Origin: Shimia_B sp039815465
Lineage (GTDB): Bacteria > Pseudomonadota > Alphaproteobacteria > Rhodobacterales > Rhodobacteraceae
DNA length: 64,000 nt
Assembly: GCA_039815465.1 (NCBI GenBank)
Contig: JBCBZG010000001.1
Location: forward strand, 255,287-319,286
Direction of reading: 5' to 3'
A program made the position numbers and the translations under genes. This document shows, piece by piece, positions 27,243-35,303 of the stretch. Below the pieces are notes generated by a model. It was not told the origin of the DNA, did no database searches, and saw only the letters and a program-made list of their open reading frames with translations. How positions within the stretch are numbered: position 1 is the first letter of the stretch; every line of letters starts with the position of its first letter.

Positions 27243-28124
27243 ATGGCCAATCTTCGCGGTATCGTATTGATGATCATCGCCATGGGCTGCTTCGCGGTCT
27301 CCGACGCGTTTCTCAAGGTCCTCACTCAGACGGTCCCCCGGGGGCAGATCTTGATCATCTTCGGGCTCGCGGGCGGCATACTCCTGGGGACGGTGGCCAC
27401 CCTGCGCGGGGCGCGGCTCTTTGGCCCGTGGTTCCTGCGGCCGGTGTTCCTCACCCGCTTGGCGGCCGATATGTTTGCGGCCACGGCCATCGTCTCTGCG
27501 TTTGCGCTGGCCTCTTTATCCCTCGTCTCTGCGATTATGCAGGTCTCCCCCCTCGTGGCTGCGCTCACCGCCGCCTGGCTGCTGGGCGAACGCGTGGGCC
27601 CTTGGCGACTTGGCGCCATTGGCATCGGGCTCCTGGGTGTGCTGATCATATTGGAGCCTTGGGGCGAACGGATTGAGCTCGGCGCGATCTTTGCAGCGGT
27701 CGGGGCCTGCCTTTTGGCCTTGCGCGACGTGCTGACCCGGAAAATGCCCGACGACACCCCGTACGAGGCGCTCGTGACCTATGGCATCCTTGCCATGGCC
27801 CCGGGCGGGCTCATCCTGTTCCTCGCTGACCCGGCTTGGGTCCCCGTGGCACCTGGCCAGGGCGCGCTCTTTGCTGCGGGCATCCTATCGGGCATCCTGG
27901 GATACACCACCATCACCCTGGCCTCCCGCATGGCGGAGATTTCGGCCATCGCCCCGTTTCGCTATTCCCGCCTCGTCTTCGCCCTGCTCATCGGCGGCAT
28001 CGCCTTTGGGGAGCGTCTACCCCCCCACGCGCTGTTCGGCGCGGCCCTCGTGATCGGCACAGGGCTTTTTGTCTTTTGGCGCGAGGCGCGGCTGCGCGGG
28101 GCGCAGAGCGACCGTGAGCGCTAA
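27243..28124 (+). CDS. EamA-family DMT transporter
   Basis: Second drug/metabolite transporter. 293 residues, about ten helices in two EamA repeats: the first ends near MQVSPLVAALTAAWLLGERVG, the second near SRLVFALLIGGIAFGERLP. The ATG at 27243 (MANLRGIVLMIIAM) is preferred because the in-frame sequence upstream is arginine-rich and overlaps the hairpins. It is not close in sequence to the other EamA protein of the window. Substrate unknown. Confidence 0.87.
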   Translation: MANLRGIVLMIIAMGCFAVSDAFLKVLTQTVPRGQILIIFGLAGGILLGTVATLRGARLFGPWFLRPVFLTRLAADMFAATAIVSAFALASLSLVSAIMQVSPLVAALTAAWLLGERVGPWRLGAIGIGLLGVLIILEPWGERIELGAIFAAVGACLLALRDVLTRKMPDDTPYEALVTYGILAMAPGGLILFLADPAWVPVAPGQGALFAAGILSGILGYTTITLASRMAEISAIAPFRYSRLVFALLIGGIAFGERLPPHALFGAALVIGTGLFVFWREARLRGAQSDRER

Positions 28125-28195
28125 CATCCCGCTTCAATCCCGCGCCCACCCCTGCTAGGAACCGCGCAAACCCGACGATCACAGGAGCCTCCCCC

Positions 28196-29473
28196 ATGAG
28201 CAGCATCATCGACATCTACGCCCGCGAAATCCTCGACAGCCGCGGAAACCCCACGGTGGAGGTCGACGTGACGCTGGATGACGGCTCCATGGGGCGTGCA
28301 GCCGTCCCATCGGGCGCCTCCACAGGCGCCTACGAGGCCGTCGAAAAGCGCGACGGGGATAAGGCGCGCTACAAGGGCAAGGGCGTGCTCGACGCTGTGG
28401 CGTCGGTCAATGGCGAGATCGCGGAGGCGATCGTGGGCATGGATGCCACCGAACAGGTCATGATCGACACAGCCATGATCGAGCTCGACGAGACCGACAA
28501 TAAGGGGCGCCTTGGCGCCAACGCGATCCTGGGTGTCAGCCTCGCCGTGGCGAAAGCCGCAGCCGACTACTGCGAGCAGCCGCTCTACCGCTATGTCGGC
28601 GGTACCTCGGCCCGCGTTTTGCCGGTGCCGATGATGAACATCCTCAACGGGGGTGAGCACGCCGATAACCCCATCGACATCCAGGAATTCATGATCATGC
28701 CCACCTCTGCGGCCAATATCCGCGAGGCTGTGCGCATGGGGTCCGAAATTTTCCACACGCTCAAAGGGGAGCTGTCCGCAGCCGGTCTGAGCACCGGCAT
28801 CGGGGACGAAGGCGGCTTTGCGCCCAACATCAGCTCCTCCCGCGAAGCGCTTGATTTCATTTTGAACGCTGTGACGAAGGCTGGCTACACGCCAGGGTCT
28901 GACATCCACCTCGCGCTCGACTGCGCGGCCACCGAATACCACCGCGCGGGCAAGTATGAGCTCGCCGGTGAGGGCCTGTCGCTGAGTTCTGAGGAAAACG
29001 CCGCCTACCTCGCTGCGCTCGTGGCCGACTACCCCATCATCTCCATCGAAGATGGCATGGGCGAGGATGACTGGGACGGCTGGGTCGCCCTGACGGAGAT
29101 GCTGGGCGACAAAGTGCAGCTTGTGGGCGACGACCTCTTTGTCACGAACCCAGCGCGGCTTGCTGACGGGATCGCCAAGGGCGCGGCGAACTCGCTGTTG
29201 GTCAAGGTCAACCAGATCGGCTCCCTGACAGAGACGCTCGCCGCCGTGGACCTGGCCCACCGCAACCGCATGACCTGCGTGATGTCGCACCGCTCTGGCG
29301 AGACGGAAGATGCCACGATCGCCGACCTCGCCGTGGCCACGAATTGCGGGCAGATCAAAACCGGCTCGCTGGCACGGTCAGACCGGTTGGCGAAGTACAA
29401 CCAGCTGATCCGCATCGAGGAAGCGCTGGGTGAGGCGGCGACCTATGCCGGGACGTCGATCCTGAAGGGTTAA
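28196..29473 (+). CDS. eno: enolase
   Basis: Glycolytic enzyme interconverting 2-phosphoglycerate and phosphoenolpyruvate. 425 residues. Motifs are complete: AREILDSRGNPTVEVDV, VPSGASTGAYEAVE, GDEGGFAPNISS, SIEDGMGEDDWDGW, LVGDDLFVTN, KVNQIGSLTET and SHRSGETEDATIAD. The SD is AGGAGCC, 9 nt before the ATG. It stands alone between the EamA gene and the first structured repeat. A glycerate kinase, also in this window, would feed 2-phosphoglycerate into this step. Confidence 0.97.
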   Translation: MSSIIDIYAREILDSRGNPTVEVDVTLDDGSMGRAAVPSGASTGAYEAVEKRDGDKARYKGKGVLDAVASVNGEIAEAIVGMDATEQVMIDTAMIELDETDNKGRLGANAILGVSLAVAKAAADYCEQPLYRYVGGTSARVLPVPMMNILNGGEHADNPIDIQEFMIMPTSAANIREAVRMGSEIFHTLKGELSAAGLSTGIGDEGGFAPNISSSREALDFILNAVTKAGYTPGSDIHLALDCAATEYHRAGKYELAGEGLSLSSEENAAYLAALVADYPIISIEDGMGEDDWDGWVALTEMLGDKVQLVGDDLFVTNPARLADGIAKGAANSLLVKVNQIGSLTETLAAVDLAHRNRMTCVMSHRSGETEDATIADLAVATNCGQIKTGSLARSDRLAKYNQLIRIEEALGEAATYAGTSILKG

Positions 29474-29498
29474 AAGCCTTGGCCACTTAGAAATGAGG

Positions 29499-29604
29499 GC
29501 TGTCCCCGTCCGAGGGTGGCGGCATTTGCCCCCGCCCATCAAACCAAAGGTTTGCCTTTGGCAAAACGGGGCCGACGGGGGCAGCCCGGTGGTTCCCACC
29601 GGGC
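29499..29604 (+). repeat. structured intergenic repeat, copy A
   Basis: Multi-hairpin element in the 166-bp gap between convergent eno and a dehydrogenase gene. Outer stem 29499-29510 with 29574-29585 (12 bp, one G-T pair) encloses a GC hairpin (29514-29537) and an AT-rich hairpin CCAAAGG-TTTG-CCTTTGG (29544-29561). A 3' hairpin, GCCCGGTGG-TTC-CCACCGGGC, occupies 29584-29604. 33 bases (29539-29571) are identical to 60617-60649 in copy C. Outer and 3' stems differ in sequence from copies B and C but keep pairing. Confidence 0.75.
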
Positions 29605-29639
29605 GACCACAAAGCCGCAAATGACCCTTCCAGGCCAGT

Positions 29640-32075
29640 CTAACCCCGCACCAGACTGTAATCCGGATCATAAGGCGATGGCTCAATCACGTGCGCGCCC
29701 ACCATTTCCCCACACAGATCAAGCTGCATCTCACAGCCTAGCGCAGCAAGCTCCGGCTCCACAAACGCATAGGCGAGGTTCATCCCAACCCGGTGACCCC
29801 AGTCGCCAGAGGTGATCGTGCCCACCACGCGGTCGCCTATCATGAGCGAGCCACCGCCATGGGCGGGCGCGCGCTCCGTATCTATGCGGAGCGTAACAAG
29901 GCACTTTCGAGGCCCCTCCGCGTAGCGCGCCTCCAGCGCCTCTTTACCCACAAAGTCACCCTTCTCCAGCTTCACAAACCGCCCGAGCCCCGTCTCAAAC
30001 GGGTCAAACTCGGTGATGATATCCGCCTTCCAGTGCAAAAACCCTTTCTCCATCCGCATCGACTCCACCGCCCGTGCGCCAAAGAGCTTGAGGTCATACG
30101 CTTCCCCCGCTTTGCGCAGCGCCAGATACGCAGCGTATAGCGACGCGTTGGGCACGTGGATTTCATAGGCCAGCTCCCCCGAAAAGCTCACGCCCATGAC
30201 CGTCGCGGGCGCGAACCCGATGTAGCACTCGCGGACGGACAGCCACGGAAACGCGTCTCGTGACCAATCCCCCCGCGCGCTGGCGCTCAGCACATCGCGC
30301 GCCTTAGGCCCTGCGAGCACGAGGATCGTCTGATCATTCGTAAGGCTGCGGATCTGCACATCTTCATCGTCGCGCAGATGCTCCATGAGCCAGTCCATAT
30401 CGTGATACTCGCTGGCCGCCGCGGACCCGTACCACACCCGATCCGGGCCACGGTAAGAGGCTGGCAAGTTCGCCACTGTCGCCTCCCCCTTAACCATCCC
30501 GTGATGATTCAAAAGGTACCCCAGCCCAACCCGCCCCGCACGCTTCGTCACCGTCCCGCAAAACATTCGGTCGAGGAAGCTGTGGCGGTCCGCGCCCGTG
30601 ATCTCGAACCGGTTGAAGCCATTGACCTCGCACAGACCCACATGGGTCTGCACATGGGCGACCTCAGCGGCCACCACATCAAACACTTCATCGAAGTCAA
30701 AGGTGAGCGATGGATGAAATTCTGGGCTGGGCTTAATGTAGTCCACCCGCTCCCACCCGTTCACGACCGTGAACTCCGCCCCCTCCGCGGCGAGGATTGG
30801 GGTCAACGGCGTGGTCTTTGCAGGGCGCCCCGCAGGGCGATGCTCGTGCGGGAAATGGAAGCGGAACTCGTTCTGGTAATCCTCGATGGCCTTCAGCGCC
30901 GTCAGCTCCTCCGTCGCGTGCCCGGTAAAGCGGCGCGGGTCGAGGCACCAGGTGTCATAACACGCCTCCCCATGGACGATCTGCTGGGCGAGCAGCCAGC
31001 CGTGGCCGCCGCCCTCCCCCACGCCCGCGCGCAGGCCGATGATGCAGAACGCGTTGCGCTTGCCGGGGATGGGACCCACCAGCGGCGCGCCGTCGATGGT
31101 GTAGGTGATTGGGCCGTTCACGATCCGCTTGATCCCCACCTCCATCAGCGCAGGCATCCGCTCGAACGCACCTTCGAGCACGTCCATGACGCGGTCGAGG
31201 TCGTCGGGGCAGAGGTCATTTGCGAAGTCCGGGCTGATCCCGTCCATCCCCCAGGTTTTGCAGCCCTGCTCGTAGAAGCCAACGAGCAGCCCACCCTTTT
31301 CCTGGCGGCTGTAATAGTCAGAGATCGGGCAACGCAGCAGCGGCATCCGGTGGCCCGCTTCCGCAATCGCTGGGATGTCTTCGGTGACGAAATACTGGTG
31401 CTCCATGGAGGCCACAGGGTGCTGGACCCCCATCATCGCGCCCACTTCGTTCACGCGGTAGCCGCAGGCGTTGACGACGATATCGGCGTCGATGGAGCCT
31501 TTCGTCGTCTCCACCGTCCACGTGTCATCGCTATGCTGGGTGAGCGCTGTCACTGCCGTGTGGCGGTACACCTCCGCCCCGGCCTTGCGCGCATGAAACG
31601 CGAGCGCCTGGCAGAGCTGCGCGGGGTCGATATCACCATCCTCCCCGTCCCAAAGGCCCCCGACGAGGTTCTCGGTCGAGATCAGCGGGTGGCGGCGCGC
31701 GCATTCGGCGGCATCGATCACCTCGAACTCCACGCCCATACCCCGCGCCATGGAGGAAAAGTGGCGATACCCCTGCATCTGCGCCTCGGTGTTCGCTAGC
31801 CGGATCCCGCCATCGCCGTGATGATAGCCCACCGGATACTCCGGATCGTCGCGCAGCTTTTTGTAAAGCGCGATGGAGTGGGACTTCAGCCCCACCATCG
31901 TCTGGTTCATCCCGAAATTCGTCACCTGCGCCGCCGAATGCCACGTGGTGCCCGACGTCAGCTCATCCCGCTCGATCAGCACCACGTCGCTCCACCCCTC
32001 CTGCGTGAGGTGATAGAGCGTGGAACACCCCGCGATCCCGCCGCCGATGACCGCAACTTTCGTTCTTGATTTCAT
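29640..32075 (-). CDS. GcvT-fused FAD-dependent dehydrogenase (dimethylglycine/sarcosine dehydrogenase-like)
   Basis: 811 residues in two parts. The N-terminal DAO-type flavin domain (about 1-400) has VAVIGGGIAGCSTLYHL and SGTTWHSAAQ, where His46 sits where dimethylglycine dehydrogenase binds FAD covalently. The C-terminal aminomethyltransferase (GcvT) domain (about 430-795) has SFSGELAYEIHVP and AVESMRMEKGFLHW, which in relatives binds tetrahydrofolate and captures the one-carbon unit. Known members oxidatively demethylate N-methylated glycines; the exact substrate here is unknown. It is divergent from an MttB-family gene across 182 bp. Confidence 0.85.
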   Translation of the reverse strand: MKSRTKVAVIGGGIAGCSTLYHLTQEGWSDVVLIERDELTSGTTWHSAAQVTNFGMNQTMVGLKSHSIALYKKLRDDPEYPVGYHHGDGGIRLANTEAQMQGYRHFSSMARGMGVEFEVIDAAECARRHPLISTENLVGGLWDGEDGDIDPAQLCQALAFHARKAGAEVYRHTAVTALTQHSDDTWTVETTKGSIDADIVVNACGYRVNEVGAMMGVQHPVASMEHQYFVTEDIPAIAEAGHRMPLLRCPISDYYSRQEKGGLLVGFYEQGCKTWGMDGISPDFANDLCPDDLDRVMDVLEGAFERMPALMEVGIKRIVNGPITYTIDGAPLVGPIPGKRNAFCIIGLRAGVGEGGGHGWLLAQQIVHGEACYDTWCLDPRRFTGHATEELTALKAIEDYQNEFRFHFPHEHRPAGRPAKTTPLTPILAAEGAEFTVVNGWERVDYIKPSPEFHPSLTFDFDEVFDVVAAEVAHVQTHVGLCEVNGFNRFEITGADRHSFLDRMFCGTVTKRAGRVGLGYLLNHHGMVKGEATVANLPASYRGPDRVWYGSAAASEYHDMDWLMEHLRDDEDVQIRSLTNDQTILVLAGPKARDVLSASARGDWSRDAFPWLSVRECYIGFAPATVMGVSFSGELAYEIHVPNASLYAAYLALRKAGEAYDLKLFGARAVESMRMEKGFLHWKADIITEFDPFETGLGRFVKLEKGDFVGKEALEARYAEGPRKCLVTLRIDTERAPAHGGGSLMIGDRVVGTITSGDWGHRVGMNLAYAFVEPELAALGCEMQLDLCGEMVGAHVIEPSPYDPDYSLVRG

Positions 32076-32188
32076 GGGTCCAACTCCCCCGCGTGTTTCG
32101 CGCGACGTTGGCTGGCGTGGCCGGACGAGGCAACGGTGAAACGCCGTTCCGCGAATTTAGAAAACAAATTTTGAGAATGTCGCATCAT

Positions 32189-32210
32189 TGCCAAAACTGT
32201 TGTTTGGGCA
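32189..32210. promoter_or_regulatory. imperfect inverted repeat, possible LysR-type operator
   Basis: In the divergent promoter gap, TGCCAAAAC and its imperfect mirror GTTTGGGCA flank a short centre. The 22-bp site matches its own reverse complement at most positions. It lies 48 bp before the MttB-family start. The LysR gene just beyond that methyltransferase is the obvious candidate to bind it. An AT-rich run (32158-32175) lies close by. Confidence 0.4.
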
Positions 32211-32257
32211 CAGCCTTCGCCGCACCACTTCACAGACACCAGCAAGAGGAGGACGCC

Positions 32258-33775
32258 ATGGCACGGGGGACATCGCAGCGTAGCGGACGCCGCGCGCGGC
32301 TTAATCAACGGGCCGCACCACCCGCCGTGAACCCCTGCCCTCCGGGCCAGATCGGCGGGACCTACAAACCGCTCACCGAGCGGGAGCTGGAGGAGATCTA
32401 CGCGACAGCCCTCAAACTGCTCGACGTGCTCGGCATGGGCGAAGTGCCGGAGCGTCTGCGTCGCGACCTGCTTGCCGTGGGGGCCAAGGACGGGCCGCAG
32501 GATCGGGTGCTCATGCCTCCAACCCTGATTGAGACCGCGATAGATCAGGCGGCAAAGACATTCACCCTGCATGGCCGCGACGACGCGCGCTCGATCGAGG
32601 TCGGCGGGAACCGGGTGCATTTCGGCACTGGCGGCGCGGCGGTCCAGACGCTCGACCTCGACACAGGGCTCTACCGCCCCTCAACCCTCGCGGACCTGCA
32701 CGACTTCACCCGGCTCCAAGACACACTGACGAATGTGAGCTGGTTCACCCGCTGCTGCGTGGCGACCGATGTGCCTGACAACCACGATCTCGACATCAAC
32801 ACGGCCTACGCGCTGCTCAAAAACACGACCAAACCCACGGCAACGTCCTTCACGCTCGCCGAACACATCCCCCCGATTATGGAGATGCTGGACATCGCCG
32901 CGGGCGGCGCGGGCGCGTTTTCCAAGCGCCCGTTCATGAAAACCCATATCAGCCCCGTCATCTCCCCCCTCCGGTTTGGGGAGGACGCGGTGGACGTGGT
33001 CTATGAATGCGTCCGCTACAACATCCCGATGTCGTGTATCACTGCGGCCCAGGCGGGCGCGACGGCACCCGCGACACTGGCCGGATTCCTGGCGCAGTCG
33101 CTCGCGGAAACACTCGCGAGCCTCGTGATGGTCCACGCGATCCAGCCCGGTTTTCCGATGATCTTTTCGAACTGGCCACTGGTGATTGACCTGCGCACTG
33201 GCGCGTTTTCAGGGGGCAGCGGGGAAACAGCCGTGCTCAACGCGGCCTCCGCGCAGCTGTCGAATTGGCTCGGCCTGCCCTCCGGGGTTGCGGCCTCCAT
33301 GACCGACGCCAAAGCCATTGATGCGCAATACGGGATGGAAAAGGGGATCACCTCGATCTCCGCCGCGCTGGCGGGCGGGAACTTGATCTATGAGAGCTCC
33401 GGCATGACCGCCTCGCTGCTGGGCGCCAGTTTCGAAGGCTTCGTGCTCGATGACGAAATGCACTCCAACACCTACCGCGCGCTCAGGGGCATCGAAGTCA
33501 GCGACGAAAACCTGGGCTTTGACGCCATCTGCGAGGCCGTTCTGGGCGAGGGTCACTTCCTTGGCGGGCAGCACACCTATGCCGCGATGGAGCGGGACTA
33601 TTTCTACCCCAAACTGGCTGACCGCAACGAACCCCGCACCTGGGCCGCGCTCGGCGCAGAAGACGCGTGGAGCCGTGCAAAAACCCGCGCGCGCGACATT
33701 CTCGCCTCCCACCGGCCCGAATACCTCACACCCGACCAGGACGCCGACATCCGCCGCCGATTTACCATCCTATAG
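32258..33775 (+). CDS. trimethylamine methyltransferase (MttB) family protein
   Basis: 505-residue TIM-barrel methyltransferase of the MttB superfamily. Recognisable parts: REVLGMGEVP-like N-terminal helix (LKLLDVLGMGEVPERL), THISPVISPLRFGEDAVD, CITAAQAGATAPATLAGF and the C-terminal LGEGHFLGGQHTYAAMERDYF. The frame is continuous with no in-frame amber codon, so it belongs to the non-pyrrolysine branch, whose known members demethylate quaternary amines such as glycine betaine, proline betaine or carnitine. The basic N-terminus is similar in style to the second MttB protein of the window. The ATG at 32258 has AAGAGGAGGA upstream. Confidence 0.87.
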   Translation: MARGTSQRSGRRARLNQRAAPPAVNPCPPGQIGGTYKPLTERELEEIYATALKLLDVLGMGEVPERLRRDLLAVGAKDGPQDRVLMPPTLIETAIDQAAKTFTLHGRDDARSIEVGGNRVHFGTGGAAVQTLDLDTGLYRPSTLADLHDFTRLQDTLTNVSWFTRCCVATDVPDNHDLDINTAYALLKNTTKPTATSFTLAEHIPPIMEMLDIAAGGAGAFSKRPFMKTHISPVISPLRFGEDAVDVVYECVRYNIPMSCITAAQAGATAPATLAGFLAQSLAETLASLVMVHAIQPGFPMIFSNWPLVIDLRTGAFSGGSGETAVLNAASAQLSNWLGLPSGVAASMTDAKAIDAQYGMEKGITSISAALAGGNLIYESSGMTASLLGASFEGFVLDDEMHSNTYRALRGIEVSDENLGFDAICEAVLGEGHFLGGQHTYAAMERDYFYPKLADRNEPRTWAALGAEDAWSRAKTRARDILASHRPEYLTPDQDADIRRRFTIL

Positions 33776-33778
33776 CGA

Positions 33779-34753
33779 TCAGCGGATCAAAGTGAGACTG
33801 TCAGCCAGCCAAGGCGCCCGGGCCGTCAGCGGGTCGATCACATGCTGCGACAAGAGCGCCTGCATCTTGGTGTCGACCACATCAATCACCGAGCGGGAGC
33901 AGTCGGGCGTGGCCAAAATCAGCAACGTCCGCGCAAAGCTTTTGCCCGGAAACGGGTGCATGGCGAGCTTGTCGTGAAACCGCAGCCCACGCGCGTAAAG
34001 GAGCGGTGTCGTGATCGTCCAGCCTGCGCCCGCGGCGACCATGGCCATCAGAGTCTGATTGCTCGAACACGAAAACTGCCGCGGCGCGAGGAGCCCCAGG
34101 CGTCTCAACTGCGCCTCGATCTGGCGCGCGATGATGAGGTTGTCGGAAAACTGCAAAAATGGCAGCGCGCTGCGCCCCTCCACCACATCGGCCACAGAGC
34201 CCTCAAAACCCGCGGGCAGCACGACGATGAATGGGTCCTTGATCAGCGGCCGGTCGGCCAAATCCCCGAGCTTTTCCGCAGGCTCGGTGGAGATCGCCAG
34301 GTCAAGCGCCCGGTTGCGCAGCTTGTCAAAGAGCGCAAGACTGGTGTCGGTCACATAGAGAAAATCACAGCTGGGCATCTGACCGGCCAAATACACCGCA
34401 AGCTCCGGCGTGATGTCGCTGTCGAAATCCTCAACCACGCCAATGCGCAAATAGCTCGCCGTCGCGATATCCCCGGCGGAGGCCTCCGCCTTAGCCTTGC
34501 GGATGGCGATCAGCGCGCCGTCGATGTTGCGCAAAAACACGCGCCCCTTTGGCGTTAGAACCATGGGCCGCCGGGCATGGTCGAACAGCTCCACCCCCAG
34601 ATGGGCCTCAAGGCTCCGAAGATGGTGGGACACAGTGCTGATCGACAGCCCCGCCTCCTTGGCCGCGTCCTGCAACGCGCCGTGGCGAGCACAGATCTGA
34701 AAGATCTCGAGCCATTTCAGGCTCAGGTCCTTGGGGGCTTGTCGTTTCTGCAT
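33779..34753 (-). CDS. LysR-family transcriptional regulator
   Basis: 324 residues. Winged helix-turn-helix at about 8-68 (LKWLEIFQICARHGALQDAA, then LSISTVSHHLRSLEAHLGVELFD) and a two-lobed effector domain after residue 90. The start ATG at 34753 has AGGAGG upstream; further N-terminal in-frame codons look random. It is convergent with the MttB-family gene (3-bp gap), and is the likely regulator of that gene and the divergent dehydrogenase gene. Confidence 0.88.
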   Translation of the reverse strand: MQKRQAPKDLSLKWLEIFQICARHGALQDAAKEAGLSISTVSHHLRSLEAHLGVELFDHARRPMVLTPKGRVFLRNIDGALIAIRKAKAEASAGDIATASYLRIGVVEDFDSDITPELAVYLAGQMPSCDFLYVTDTSLALFDKLRNRALDLAISTEPAEKLGDLADRPLIKDPFIVVLPAGFEGSVADVVEGRSALPFLQFSDNLIIARQIEAQLRRLGLLAPRQFSCSSNQTLMAMVAAGAGWTITTPLLYARGLRFHDKLAMHPFPGKSFARTLLILATPDCSRSVIDVVDTKMQALLSQHVIDPLTARAPWLADSLTLIR

Positions 34754-34814
34754 CCGCGGCGCGGAACCTCCTGCGTGTGTCGGGCTCTTGATCAGGGCGT
34801 AAAGCTCTGTACTC

Positions 34815-35285
34815 TCACCGGAAGGGATACATCCAGACGCGGTAATCATCGATAAGGACATGGGCGTGATCAATCTGCTCTTGCGTCATCTTTTTGACCA
34901 CCTCCTCCATGGAAATCGCGGCATCCGGGTCGCCGCCAATGGCGCTCAGGACGTACCACATATACGCGCGCGTGAGGTCCGGCGCGGGCATGCCGAGCCC
35001 GACCTCATAATACCAGCCGACACCGGACTGTGCGCCCGGATGGCCTTTCATGGCGGACCGCAGGTACCATTCGAACGCGCGAACATAGTCCTGCTCGACG
35101 CCAAGCCCAAGCGCATACATGACACCGATAAGCTCTTCGGCGTCCGCGTTGCCGGACCGTGCCGCGGGCCAAAAGGCGTCATAAGCCTCCTGAAAACGGC
35201 CCTCTTCCATCAGGTCGCGCGCCTCTTCGATCTCAGCCGTAGCCGGGCTCGCCACGAACGCCAGCGCCATCAAAAGCTTGCGCAT
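34815..35285 (-). CDS. secreted Sel1-repeat protein
   Basis: 156 residues: signal peptide MRKLLMALAFVASPATA (1-17), then two to three Sel1-like helical repeats (AARSGNADAEELIGVMYALG, SAMKGHPGAQSGVGWYYEVG, SAIGGDPDAAISMEEVVKKM). Sel1 repeats mediate protein-protein contacts in the periplasm; partner unknown. The start has GAGGGAGAG upstream. Its 5' end overlaps the signal-peptide-like region of the divergent diheme peroxidase gene on the other strand. Confidence 0.8.
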   Translation of the reverse strand: MRKLLMALAFVASPATAEIEEARDLMEEGRFQEAYDAFWPAARSGNADAEELIGVMYALGLGVEQDYVRAFEWYLRSAMKGHPGAQSGVGWYYEVGLGMPAPDLTRAYMWYVLSAIGGDPDAAISMEEVVKKMTQEQIDHAHVLIDDYRVWMYPFR

Positions 35286-35303
35286 GTTCTCATTCTCTCC
35301 CTC

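Noticed and set aside
32076..32257. Riboswitch before the MttB-family gene
   Set aside because: No conserved riboswitch core (glycine, SAM-II, cobalamin) could be recognised; the inverted repeat fits a protein operator better.
32258..33775. Pyrrolysine readthrough in the MttB-family gene, whose stop codon is amber (TAG)
   Set aside because: The protein is already full length at this stop, there is no internal amber codon, and no pyl genes are visible.
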